From Paenibacillus sp. SZ31 (GTDB lineage Bacteria; Bacillota; Bacilli; Paenibacillales; Paenibacillaceae): a stretch of 64,000 bases of DNA. The stretch lies in assembly GCF_012912005.1 (NCBI RefSeq), contig NZ_JABBEA010000003.1, forward strand, positions 124,001-188,000. The letters run 5' to 3'. Both the position numbers and the translations under genes were made by a program. A model generated the notes under the pieces. That model was not told where the DNA came from and searched no databases. It was given only the letters and a program-made list of their open reading frames with translations. This document shows positions 57,167 to 64,000 of the stretch, piece after piece (the stretch's first letter is position 1; every line of letters starts with the position of its first letter).

Positions 57167-58713
57167 GAATGCCCTCCGGCTTCCGCGGTCTTCACATAAG
57201 AGGATGGTTTCGAGCGTGTGCGCGCGTCCTCTTCCTGTATCAGCCTCACGCTGATCCGTGCCGATTCGAAGATCGTTGGCAACCCACTTCCCGGATGTGT
57301 TCCACCGCCCACCAGCCATACACTTTTCAACTCTTCAAACTGGTTATGTGGACGCAGATACATCATCTGACCCAAATTATGCGCCATGTTGAACGTTGCT
57401 CCGCGGTACACATCCAGTTCATTCTCCCAATCGAGTGGAGTGAACAGCATACATTCTTCAATACGGCTGCGAATGTCTGCCAGCTCAGGAATGCCTTCCA
57501 TGCGTTTCATCATGGCCTCCTGCACATTCTCCCGTTCTGCATCCCAATCGATGTCTGCGGTAAGGTTAGGCGTAGGCATAAGAACATACAAAGCAGATTT
57601 TCCTTCCGGTGCCAGCGTCGAATCGAGTCTGGAAGGGTTATGAATATATAGAGATGGATCGGCAGACAGCATTTTGTGCTTTGTAATCTCATCGACGTTC
57701 AACCGGTAGTCCTCGGGAAAATAGATCGAGTGATGTGGTAGATCTACTTCACCATCCACACCCAGATACAACATTGCTGTAGAGCAGGAATACTTTTTGC
57801 GTTTCATTTTCTCAGGAGTATATTTTTTAAGCACGCCCGGTTCAAACAGATGGTTCACCGCATGAGCGAAGTCGGCGTTCACAACCACATGGTCCGCTTC
57901 AATGCGTTCACCGCTCTCAAGCAATACACCTTCTGCACGACCATTGCGAACGATGACCTGTTTCACTGGAGTGGAAGTATGTATGCGTCCTCCGTGTTCT
58001 TCCACGACATCGGCCATGGCTTGGAAGATCCGATTCACACCGCCAATGGGGTGGAACAACCCGTAGTGATGCTCAATGAACGATAGTATGGTAAAGGTGC
58101 CTGGACAATCCCAGGCAGACATGCCGAGATATTTGGATTGGAATGTAAATGCCCAGCGTAGACGCTCGTCTGTAAAATAGCGGGACAAGATCCCGTAGAC
58201 CGTATTGTGGACATCAAGCTTGGGTAGAGCTGTTACCGCATCTTTGCGCAAATAGTCAGTCAGCCTGCCAAAAGGACGACGGAGCAAAGGCATGACTTTG
58301 CCAAACTTCACTTCTTCTTCTTGCATGAACCGAAGGTAATTGTCCTCATTACCCGGAAACAATTCCTTAATCTGTGCAGCTGTATCTTCCCGATTACGAG
58401 AAGGCTTGAACACCTTGTCACCAAAGTTCAGTGCATACAGCGGGGTTAGCTCTTTCATATCTACATAATCGGATAATTTGCGTCCGACCACATAGAACAT
58501 CTCTTCAATCAGCTGCGGCATCATCAAAAATGTTGCACCCCGGTCGAATCGATATTCGCCCAGTTCCAGTCTGGCAGAACGCCCCCCGATGACTGGCTGT
58601 TTCTCGTACACATCTACTTCGTATCCCTGACCGGACAATAGCATCGCTGCTGCAAGCCCGCCAGGACCTGCGCCAATGACAGCTGCACGTTTGCGTTGTT
58701 GATTCGGTATCAT
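57163..58713 (-). CDS. crtN: CrtN-type dehydrosqualene desaturase, first gene of operon
   Basis: FAD-dependent desaturase, 516 residues. The dinucleotide-binding motif AAVIGAGPGGLAAAMLLSGQG is at the N-terminus, FDRGATFLMMP near 53, FSKYLG-like FQSKYLGMSAWDCPGTF near 205 and the C-terminal VGGGTHPGSGLPTIFESAR near 468. These fit a carotenoid desaturase introducing conjugated double bonds. The ATG at 58713, five bases after AAAGGTGA, is preferred over the GTG at 58722. A promoter with three 11-bp TACA repeats lies at 58814-58852, so this operon is likely a target of the adjacent CarH-type regulator. Confidence 0.87.
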   Translation of the reverse strand: MIPNQQRKRAAVIGAGPGGLAAAMLLSGQGYEVDVYEKQPVIGGRSARLELGEYRFDRGATFLMMPQLIEEMFYVVGRKLSDYVDMKELTPLYALNFGDKVFKPSRNREDTAAQIKELFPGNEDNYLRFMQEEEVKFGKVMPLLRRPFGRLTDYLRKDAVTALPKLDVHNTVYGILSRYFTDERLRWAFTFQSKYLGMSAWDCPGTFTILSFIEHHYGLFHPIGGVNRIFQAMADVVEEHGGRIHTSTPVKQVIVRNGRAEGVLLESGERIEADHVVVNADFAHAVNHLFEPGVLKKYTPEKMKRKKYSCSTAMLYLGVDGEVDLPHHSIYFPEDYRLNVDEITKHKMLSADPSLYIHNPSRLDSTLAPEGKSALYVLMPTPNLTADIDWDAERENVQEAMMKRMEGIPELADIRSRIEECMLFTPLDWENELDVYRGATFNMAHNLGQMMYLRPHNQFEELKSVWLVGGGTHPGSGLPTIFESARISVRLIQEEDARTRSKPSSYVKTAEAGGHS

Positions 58714-58813
58714 GCCACTCACCTTTCTATGTAGGGAATTCCTATAGTTCTCTAGCCCCTAACCTATTATTAAACCGCCCAAGAACACTTTAAGCGGGTA
58801 ACTAGCAAAAACA

Positions 58814-58846
58814 TTATACAAATATAATACAAATATTATACGGCCT
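58814..58846 (-). promoter_or_regulatory. Triple 11-bp direct repeat, CarH-type operator of the crt operon
   Basis: On the plus strand three contiguous 11-base units read ATTATACAAAT, ATAATACAAAT and ATTATACGGCC; the TAC cores start at 58817, 58828 and 58839. The units overlap the candidate -10. Operators of the Thermus CarH tetramer are known to be direct repeats with 11-bp spacing and a TACA core. Confidence 0.75.
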
Positions 58847-58852
58847 TGTAAA
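58824..58852 (-). promoter_or_regulatory. Candidate sigma-A promoter of the crt operon
   Basis: On the minus strand TTTACA (58847-58852), 17 bases, TATTAT (58824-58829), about 110 bases upstream of the crtN start. A second TATAAT lies within the spacer (in the third repeat). Confidence 0.6.
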
Positions 58853-58902
58853 CTAAAAAATGACCCGTCGGTCAAAATACTCTACTAACCCATTTATAAA
58901 CA

Positions 58903-58939
58903 CAAAAAACACCCTTTGATCACTTTCGTCAAAGGATGT
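58903..58939 (-). terminator. Terminator after carH
   Basis: ACATCCTTTGA pairs with TCAAAGGGTGT (one G-T pair), followed by TTTTTT on the minus strand. It separates carH from the crt operon, which therefore needs its own promoter. Confidence 0.85.
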
Positions 58940-58979
58940 CCTTTATACACTAACCTATTCATATCATTTGAGATTATGT

Positions 58980-59939
58980 TTAATTATTGGCCTGTCCGAA
59001 CCGTACACCGGGTGGTTGCTCTGCGAGATATTCCCGTTCCATCCACGACTGCCAATCCGCAGAACTCTCCGGCATGATCCAATGTGGATAACGCGCATGC
59101 TCTGTACGCTCATAACCTTTACCTCCAAGTACAAAGCGAATATGCGGGAACTCGTTCATAATACGCTCGACGAGTTGATCACATTTTTCAAGAAGCCCTG
59201 GACTTGTAATCGACAGGCAGACCAACTTGATCTTTTGCTCCCGGATAATGGGGAAGATGCCTTCCTCTGGCGTGTTGGCACCGAGATACAGTACTTCCGC
59301 TCCATTTTTGCGCATAAAGAGAGAGAACAGCAGCAACCCCACCTGATGATGTTCCCCTTCCGGACACAACGCCAGAACTTTGGGCAGATGCGGATAGATC
59401 GGGAACAGATGGAAAAACTGATAAAAGCGCTGTGATATCAGCTGTGTCATGAAGTGTTCCTGCGCCACCGAAGCTCTGCCTTGCTCCCATGCATCTCCAA
59501 CCCGAACCAGAATCGGCACCAGCACATGATAGAACATCGAGTCGTACCCGTACATGGTAAAACCAAAATCGATCAGACCATTGGCACGTTCACCCTGAAA
59601 GTTGTAGAGCGAGTCATAGATCTGATCTGCCATGCGTGAATAGGCTTCTTCCATCGTTGGCACCGGAGCCATGATCGGCGTGGGCACGGCCGCCTCGGGC
59701 GGATTTAATTTGTTTACTTTCAACATCCGTACCGCTTCCGAAATATTGGTCTGATGCAGCTCTACCTGCTCTTTTAACCAGCGCAGATCCGCAACATTCT
59801 CTTCGGTGTACATTCGATAACCCGATTCCGTCCGCTCAGGGGTGACCGCACTATACCGATTCTCCCAAGCCCGGATTGTTACCGCCCTGATACCGAGCAT
59901 GGCAGCGACTTGTTTGATGGAATACACTTTATTACCCAC
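58980..59939 (-). CDS. carH: MerR-family regulator with B12-binding domain (CarH-type photoreceptor)
   Basis: Probable light-dependent repressor using adenosylcobalamin. Residues 1-70 are a MerR winged-helix domain (YSIKQVAAMLGIRAVTIRAWENRY). Residues about 95-180 are the helical B12-capping domain with the CarH signature W151-x9-E161-H162. Residues about 185-300 are a Rossmann-type cobalamin domain with E196-x-H198-x-x-G201, His198 being the expected lower ligand. In the dark such proteins form tetramers that repress; light cleaves the cobalt-carbon bond and releases DNA. Position 152 is Glu, whereas the Thermus protein has a His there that ligates cobalt after illumination. The start is GTG after AGGAAAG. 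The gene precedes the crt operon and has its own triple-repeat operator. Confidence 0.88.
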   Translation of the reverse strand: MGNKVYSIKQVAAMLGIRAVTIRAWENRYSAVTPERTESGYRMYTEENVADLRWLKEQVELHQTNISEAVRMLKVNKLNPPEAAVPTPIMAPVPTMEEAYSRMADQIYDSLYNFQGERANGLIDFGFTMYGYDSMFYHVLVPILVRVGDAWEQGRASVAQEHFMTQLISQRFYQFFHLFPIYPHLPKVLALCPEGEHHQVGLLLFSLFMRKNGAEVLYLGANTPEEGIFPIIREQKIKLVCLSITSPGLLEKCDQLVERIMNEFPHIRFVLGGKGYERTEHARYPHWIMPESSADWQSWMEREYLAEQPPGVRFGQANN

Positions 59940-60018
59940 TTTCTTTCCTATATGTGTCCATAATACACAGGTTATATCATTGGTTCCCGTCCTTGTCAGG
60001 CATATGAAAACCCCAACA

Positions 60019-60051
60019 TTCTACAAAAATAATACACTCATTATACACAAC
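60019..60051 (-). promoter_or_regulatory. Triple 11-bp direct repeat, CarH-type operator of carH
   Basis: On the plus strand ATTCTACAAAA, ATAATACACTC and ATTATACACAA follow without gap; TACA cores start at 60022, 60033 and 60044, exactly 11 bases apart. The third unit overlaps the carH -10. The same arrangement stands before the crt operon, which points to autoregulation. Confidence 0.75.
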
Positions 60052-60068
60052 GGTCACAGACCTGTCGA
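60040..60068 (-). promoter_or_regulatory. Sigma-A promoter of carH
   Basis: On the minus strand TCGACA (60063-60068), a 17-base spacer and a perfect TATAAT (60040-60045), about 100 bases before the GTG. Confidence 0.7.
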
Positions 60069-60195
60069 TTGCATCCTGCCAATTTAGTGTTCTGCATTTT
60101 ACGGATATATTTGCTCTCCTTCCGGTCTATACTGCGTCAACGTTAACATCCGTGTGGTAATAGAAGTCAGCAAGCACAGAAGGGGGAGTCCACCG

Positions 60196-61671
60196 TTGGT
60201 CTCATTACGCCGCCATACATCAGACCGCAAGTCTTCACGCGGCAAATTTCCATACATACGAACAGGTCTCGTCCTATTGGCACTATGGCTCATCGCCGTC
60301 ATGCTCTATCAGACCTACAAACCATTACCACCTGGCATTTCCTATGAAAGTCCAGAGTATCGAGTGGATCAAGTCGAGTTCCTGCACGACCTCACTTATC
60401 CTTCCTCTGACGGACAGATGCAGCATGAACAGCAGATCTTTCAGCGCATGATGCAGATTGTGGAGGAAGCAGAACAGTTTGTCCTGGTCGATATGTTCTT
60501 GTTCAATAATTATCAACATAAGGGACAGAACTTTCCACCTGTCAGTTCCGAATTTACCGAAGCGCTGGTTGCCAAAAAAAATCAGCACCCGGACATGGAC
60601 ATTTGGTTCATTACAGATGAAGTAAACACCAACTATAACTCAGCACCCAATCCGTTGCTGGAACAAATGACACAAGCCGGCATTAACGTGGTCATCACCG
60701 ATGTTGACCCTCTGCGTGATTCAACTCCAGTATACTCTGCGGTCTGGCGGACCTTCTTCCAATGGTTTGGTCAATCCGGAGATGGCTGGATCAAAAACCT
60801 GATGGCTACGGATGGTCCGGATGTCACTGTGCGTTCCTATCTCAAGCTGCTCAATGTGAAGGCGAATCATCGCAAGGTTGTTGTTAGTGAGAAGACGGCG
60901 ATTGTCTCTTCTGGCAATATCCATGATGCGAGTGCCTACCACTCGAACATTGCTTTTGAAGTAACTGGTCCGATCATTGGGGACATTCTTAAGTCAGAGC
61001 AAGCTGTACTGGATATTTCAGGCTGCGGTCAGGTTCCGACCTACACGGCCCCTTCCACGGATTCAAACACAGGAGATCTACGCATTCGCTATTTAACTGA
61101 AGGCAAAGTGAATGACGCCGTACTCCATGAGATCAATCAAGCTGGCAAAGGTGACACCTTATGGATGGGCATGTTCTATGTGGCCTCTCCGAAAGTGTTG
61201 GAAGCCCTGCTGGAAGCCTCGAAACGAGGAACCGAGATCCGGCTAGTGCTCGATCCAAATGAGAATGCCTTTGGTCAGGAAAAGATCGGCATACCGAACC
61301 GTCCTGTCGCCGCTGAATTACATGATAAATCCGACGGTAAAATTCAGATACGCTGGTATAACACCACCAAAGAGCAGTACCACACCAAGATGATCTATAT
61401 TGCCAAAGCAACCGGGGATCATATTGTCCTTGGCGGTTCAACCAACTTCACGCCCCGAAACATGAATGACTACAATCTGGAGAATGATCTATGGGTTGCT
61501 GCACCTCCAGACAATAAGTTCACGGTTGATATCGCGAATTATTTTGAGCGGATTTGGAATAATAATGATGCTGAGTTCACGTTAGACCTGGATGAATTTC
61601 AGGAGAAGACTACGTTTTTGAAAGGTATCCTATATAAGTTGCAACTGATTCTGGGTCTTACGACCTTTTGA
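60196..61671 (+). CDS. Phospholipase D-like membrane protein
   Basis: Protein of 491 residues with one N-terminal membrane segment (about 24-42) and two phospholipase D-type repeats. The first motif is NHRKVVVSEKTAIVSSGNIHD (His225, Lys227) and the second YHTKMIYIAKATGD with GGSTNFTPRNMNDYNLEN (His396, Lys398). In both the Asp of the HxKx4D motif is replaced (Glu, Ala), so activity may differ from cardiolipin synthase. The TTG at 60196 lies seven bases after AAGGGGGAG and is preferred over the GTG at 60154. It is divergent from carH, with the carH operator about 145 bases upstream, so light control is conceivable but not shown. Confidence 0.82.
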   Translation: MVSLRRHTSDRKSSRGKFPYIRTGLVLLALWLIAVMLYQTYKPLPPGISYESPEYRVDQVEFLHDLTYPSSDGQMQHEQQIFQRMMQIVEEAEQFVLVDMFLFNNYQHKGQNFPPVSSEFTEALVAKKNQHPDMDIWFITDEVNTNYNSAPNPLLEQMTQAGINVVITDVDPLRDSTPVYSAVWRTFFQWFGQSGDGWIKNLMATDGPDVTVRSYLKLLNVKANHRKVVVSEKTAIVSSGNIHDASAYHSNIAFEVTGPIIGDILKSEQAVLDISGCGQVPTYTAPSTDSNTGDLRIRYLTEGKVNDAVLHEINQAGKGDTLWMGMFYVASPKVLEALLEASKRGTEIRLVLDPNENAFGQEKIGIPNRPVAAELHDKSDGKIQIRWYNTTKEQYHTKMIYIAKATGDHIVLGGSTNFTPRNMNDYNLENDLWVAAPPDNKFTVDIANYFERIWNNNDAEFTLDLDEFQEKTTFLKGILYKLQLILGLTTF

Positions 61672-61695
61672 TCAGAAACCACATTCATACCTTTT

Positions 61696-61733
61696 ATATC
61701 CGCCTGTACTCTACTGTGCAGGCGGATATTTTC
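61696..61733 (+). terminator. Terminator after the phospholipase D-like gene
   Basis: ATATCCGCCTG pairs with CAGGCGGATAT, followed by TTTTC on the plus strand. Confidence 0.85.
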
Positions 61734-61770
61734 ATCTTGACAGGCGATGTGAAGTGTGAAAATATAATTA

Positions 61771-61786
61771 CCTAACGACCGTTAGG
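61771..61786 (+). promoter_or_regulatory. Palindromic operator of the TetR-SMR operon
   Basis: CCTAACG-AC-CGTTAGG is a perfect inverted repeat with a two-base centre, lying between a TATAAT at 61763-61768 and the ribosome binding site, which it partly overlaps. TTGACA at 61737-61742 is 20 bases from the TATAAT, longer than optimal. This placement fits autorepression by the TetR protein encoded immediately downstream. Confidence 0.75.
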
Positions 61787-61797
61787 AAGGTGATTGA

Positions 61798-62421
61798 ATG
61801 ACTGCACAATCCATTCGGGATGCAGCCCTGTTCCATTTTGCGAGAGATGGCTATGAGGGAGCTTCTCTGAGAGCTATTGCTGATGAAGTCGGGATTAAAA
61901 AACCGTCCATATATGCGCATTTTAGCTGCAAGGATGACTTGTTTTTACACACACTGGCCTTTGCTTTTCACGAGGTAAAACGGCACACACTGGAATATTT
62001 CCGTGATCATGCGGATCTGCCATTGGAGCAGAGGCTGAAAGGCTTGTTGATCTGGTTCGAACAAGAATACAATGCCCATGCTTCGGCTCGTTTGATGTTG
62101 CGTAATTGTTTTTACCCACCCCTTTCTCTGTATGGCGAAGTGATGGATCAGGTATATCCGTTTATCGACGGAATGGAACGCGCGCTAACTCGTCTGCTGC
62201 AACGAGCCATGCGTAATGGAGATATTCCGGCCATCCCCGCGGAACAGGCTGCCATTGCATTCATGACGTTTCTCGACGGTATTACCGTGGAGATTATCTA
62301 TGGAAGTTCCCGTCGGTACAAGAGACGGTTGGAAGCATCCTGGCCTGTCTTCTGGCATGGCATTCATCATTTGAACGAAGAGGCACACAGCGTTGTGCCG
62401 GAAGGAGATTCAACAAGATGA
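61798..62421 (+). CDS. TetR/AcrR-family transcriptional regulator
   Basis: Repressor of 207 residues. The N-terminal helix-turn-helix is [40 protein letters not shown] (family pattern, about 9-48); the remaining helices form the ligand and dimer domain. The ATG follows GGAAGGTG. Its stop overlaps the start of the first SMR gene (ATGA), so it is in one operon with the two transporter genes and probably senses their substrate. Confidence 0.92.
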   Translation: MTAQSIRDAALFHFARDGYEGASLRAIADEVGIKKPSIYAHFSCKDDLFLHTLAFAFHEVKRHTLEYFRDHADLPLEQRLKGLLIWFEQEYNAHASARLMLRNCFYPPLSLYGEVMDQVYPFIDGMERALTRLLQRAMRNGDIPAIPAEQAAIAFMTFLDGITVEIIYGSSRRYKRRLEASWPVFWHGIHHLNEEAHSVVPEGDSTR

Positions 62422-62759
62422 ACCGCAACTGGTTATATGTATTTATCGGTGGAATTATTGAGATTGTCTGGGTAAGCGGGCTGAAACATGCCTCGAATGC
62501 CTGGGAGTGGACTTTGACGGGGATTGCCATCGTGATCAGCTTTGGACTGATCATTGCCGCTTCCAAAAGGCTGCCTGTGGGTACGGTGTATGCCGTCTTT
62601 ACGGGAATTGGTACGGCGGGTACCGTCCTGACGGAAATGGTACTGTTCGGTGAGCCATTCCGCTTGGCCAAAGTATTGCTCATTGGGCTGCTGCTCTGCG
62701 GCGTAATCGGACTGAAGCTGGTTACGGATCAGCAAGAAGCCAAAGGAGGTGCAGTATAA
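62418..62759 (+). CDS. Small multidrug resistance transporter subunit, YkkC-like
   Basis: SMR-family membrane protein of 113 residues with four helices. The essential membrane Glu15 is in [15 protein letters not shown] and the signature [22 protein letters not shown] is in helix 3. Sequence pattern is close to B. subtilis YkkC, which works with YkkD as a heteromeric exporter; YkkCD relatives export guanidinium or drugs. In B. subtilis a guanidine riboswitch precedes ykkCD, but here the gene is fused transcriptionally to a TetR regulator with no room for a riboswitch. Confidence 0.9.
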   Translation: MNRNWLYVFIGGIIEIVWVSGLKHASNAWEWTLTGIAIVISFGLIIAASKRLPVGTVYAVFTGIGTAGTVLTEMVLFGEPFRLAKVLLIGLLLCGVIGLKLVTDQQEAKGGAV

Positions 62760-63073
62760 TGGCTTGGATGGCAATTGTAGGTGCAGGGATATGTGAAATT
62801 TTCGGCGTAATCGGTATTAATGGTGCCTCCACCAAGAAAGGATGGCCATACATCGTACTTATGCTGGTGTCGTTTGTGTTCAGCTTCTCGCTGTTGTCCT
62901 ACGCCATGACGTCCATTCCGATGGGCACAGCGTATGCCGTGTGGACAGGGATCGGGACGGTCGGCAGTACGATAACAGGCATGTTCCTGTTCGGTGAACG
63001 GAAAGAAGCGAAACGGATCCTGTTTATCGCGATGATTTTGGTGGCAGCGGTTGGTCTGAAACTGATCACATAA
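62759..63073 (+). CDS. Small multidrug resistance transporter subunit, YkkD-like
   Basis: Second SMR subunit, 104 residues and four membrane helices. The essential Glu13 lies in GAGICEIFGVIGINGAS and helix 3 carries TSIPMGTAYAVWTGIGTVGSTITG, as in YkkD. The start ATG overlaps the stop of the first subunit (TAATG), and AAAGGAGG stands about ten bases upstream. The pair probably forms a heterodimeric drug or guanidinium exporter in the cytoplasmic membrane. Confidence 0.9.
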   Translation: MAWMAIVGAGICEIFGVIGINGASTKKGWPYIVLMLVSFVFSFSLLSYAMTSIPMGTAYAVWTGIGTVGSTITGMFLFGERKEAKRILFIAMILVAAVGLKLIT

Positions 63074-63084
63074 CGGAACGAACT

Positions 63085-63239
63085 GAATTACACTCTATAT
63101 CTCCGATTGCAGTACCACTTTCCGATCGCTGTTATCCCCAGATTTCTTTTATCCCCTTTGAAGAGGGATAAATCCGGTGATAAAGGCGAACACTTCGTTT
63201 CTTCAAGTTGGTTCTGCAATCTCCGTTATCGTGTAATTC
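63085..63239 (+). repeat. Nested-hairpin intergenic element, copy G
   Basis: Forward copy directly after the SMR operon. Outer arms GAATTACAC and GTGTAATTC; next GATTGCAG facing CTGCAATC; middle stem TTATCCCCAGATTT (63132) facing AAATCCGGTGATAA (63170); apical stem TTTATCCC with GGGATAAA. It begins twelve bases after the stop codon. With the terminator at 63278 it fills the 302-base gap to the next gene. Confidence 0.78.
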
Positions 63240-63277
63240 TTAGCTTCCATTATGATATCTATTAAATTTAGTAATAT

Positions 63278-63313
63278 AAAAAAGACGACTTCGATCAGGA
63301 AGTCGTCTTTTTT
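63278..63313. terminator. Bidirectional terminator
   Basis: AAAAAAGACGACTTC pairs with GAAGTCGTCTTTTTT around a six-base loop; T runs exist on both strands. Confidence 0.88.
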
Positions 63314-63375
63314 GGGATATGATATAAATAGGGAACCTCTCTAAACTCTATTACGTAAGAAAGGATGGTGTAATC

Positions 63376-63507
63376 ATGAGAAAGTTATTGGTACGCATGT
63401 GTGCTTATACTGGGTATACCCTTCTGATCGGTATGGCTATCTTCTACCTAATCGCACTTATCACCATTATCATACTCGCCTTTTACGCCTTCACTGGAGA
63501 AAACTAG
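63376..63507 (+). CDS. Small membrane protein, 43 aa
   Basis: Not recognised. A complete 43-codon frame starts at ATG 63376 behind AAAGGATGGTG and ends at TAG. A short basic N-terminus (MRKLLVRM) is followed by a long hydrophobic stretch able to span the membrane once or twice (about 14-40) and a short tail TGEN. The ribosome binding site and isolation by a terminator favour a real small gene; function unknown. Confidence 0.55.
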   Translation: MRKLLVRMCAYTGYTLLIGMAIFYLIALITIIILAFYAFTGEN

Positions 63508-63738
63508 CCTAATCCGTTCTTGTGACTTTTATTGTACATACAGACTGCAACTTCTTACTTGTTATGCCTACTTCCTTGATTCAGCCTCATGTCACTATAC
63601 AGATATCACTTCTTAACCCACTCTCATTTTCCAATTTACTCCCATTTGAATTCCTTCAACCAGATCGTTTATACTTGGTTTGACCTTAAAGTCAATTCAA
63701 GAACTCACAAGTTCCCTGATGAGGTGAATGTATCGTTA

Positions 63739-64000
63739 ATGAACCCTATACATGATATGAATGAGAAGAAAAAACTCATCATTACTACAGCACTCAAGTT
63801 ATTCTCATCCAAAGGCAGTGCTGCAACATCCATGCAAGAGATTGCAGAATTATGCGGGATGTCCAAAGGCAGCCTTTACCTCATGTTCAAATCCAAAGAG
63901 GAATTAGAAGCCAGTACTCTGGAATATTGCATGTACACACTAATGGACGAGATGACACAGATTGAGCATGAAACCAGCCTCACCTCGCGAGAACGTCTGC
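63739..64000 (+). CDS. TetR/AcrR-family regulator, N-terminal part (cut by window edge)
   Basis: The first 87 codons are visible. The helix-turn-helix region is KLIITTALKLFSSKGSAATS, MQEIAELCGMSKGSLYLMF and KSKEELEASTLEY, typical of TetR DNA-binding domains. The ATG at 63739 has GAGGTG about twelve bases upstream; an in-frame GTG at 63724 is an alternative. An ATG-TAT-CGT-TAA minicistron overlaps the start (TAATG). The regulated genes lie outside the window. Confidence 0.85.
   Translation, partial: MNPIHDMNEKKKLIITTALKLFSSKGSAATSMQEIAELCGMSKGSLYLMFKSKEELEASTLEYCMYTLMDEMTQIEHETSLTSRERL

Noticed and set aside
57167..57319. Longer N-terminus of the second crtN-like protein
   Set aside because: It overlaps the coding end of the first desaturase, lacks a ribosome binding site and would precede the FAD motif by 50 unrelated residues.

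Overview
The window looks like a chromosomal segment of a Paenibacillus species, a Gram-positive, spore-forming, flagellated Firmicute with an S-layer. The evidence is strong AGGAGG-type ribosome binding sites with frequent TTG/GTG starts, SLH-domain surface proteins, sporulation genes (spoIID, spoIIQ, spoIIID, spoIIR), mbl, flhO/flhP, and a gene order from prfA to atpC that parallels the Bacillus subtilis ywk-ywl-atp-ywm region. No rRNA, tRNA, CRISPR array, transposase or phage gene was seen. About 60 genes are called, most on the minus strand.

Layout. 1-13 kb is a cell-surface block: two SLH proteins, the lipid carrier GlcNAc-1-P transferase TagO, the ManNAc transferase TagA, the pyruvyl transferase CsaB that makes the SLH ligand, a DUF5693 membrane protein and the phosphosugar mutase PgcA. 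13-23 kb carries fabZ, an EpuA-like protein, flhP, flhO, mbl, spoIIID, spoIIQ, spoIID, murA and a DUF1146 gene. 24-31.4 kb is a complete F1Fo ATP synthase operon (atpZ, I, B, E, F, H, A, G, D, C). 31.5-44.7 kb holds wecB, upp, glyA, ywlG, ywlE, mntP, tsaC, spoIIR, two tandem RodA/FtsW genes, prmC and prfA. 45-49.2 kb is more accessory: a nitrilase-family hydrolase, ychF, a GNAT enzyme and two small exported or membrane proteins. 49.3-60 kb is a carotenoid locus: fni, then a tightly overlapping seven-gene operon (three CrtN/CrtP-type flavoenzymes, CrtM, a CruF-like protein, an acyltransferase and a glycosyltransferase), preceded by a B12-binding MerR regulator of the CarH photoreceptor type. 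60-64 kb has a phospholipase D-like membrane protein, a TetR plus YkkCD-like SMR pair, a 43-residue membrane protein and a truncated TetR gene.

Two signals stand out. First, both the carotenoid operon promoter and the carH promoter carry three copies of a TACA-centred motif spaced exactly 11 bp apart and overlapping the -10 element, as expected for operators of a CarH tetramer. This suggests light- and B12-controlled pigment synthesis with autoregulation. Second, at least seven intergenic sites carry a 90-190 bp element folding into a three-tier nested hairpin. The middle and apical stems keep pairing while their sequence changes between copies, so the structure seems conserved rather than the sequence. 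Two inverted copies flank glyA, and one copy lies directly upstream of the true fabZ start.

Start codons were chosen by ribosome binding site spacing and often differ from the longest open frame. Functions are inferred from recognisable motifs and gene order; no database search was run.
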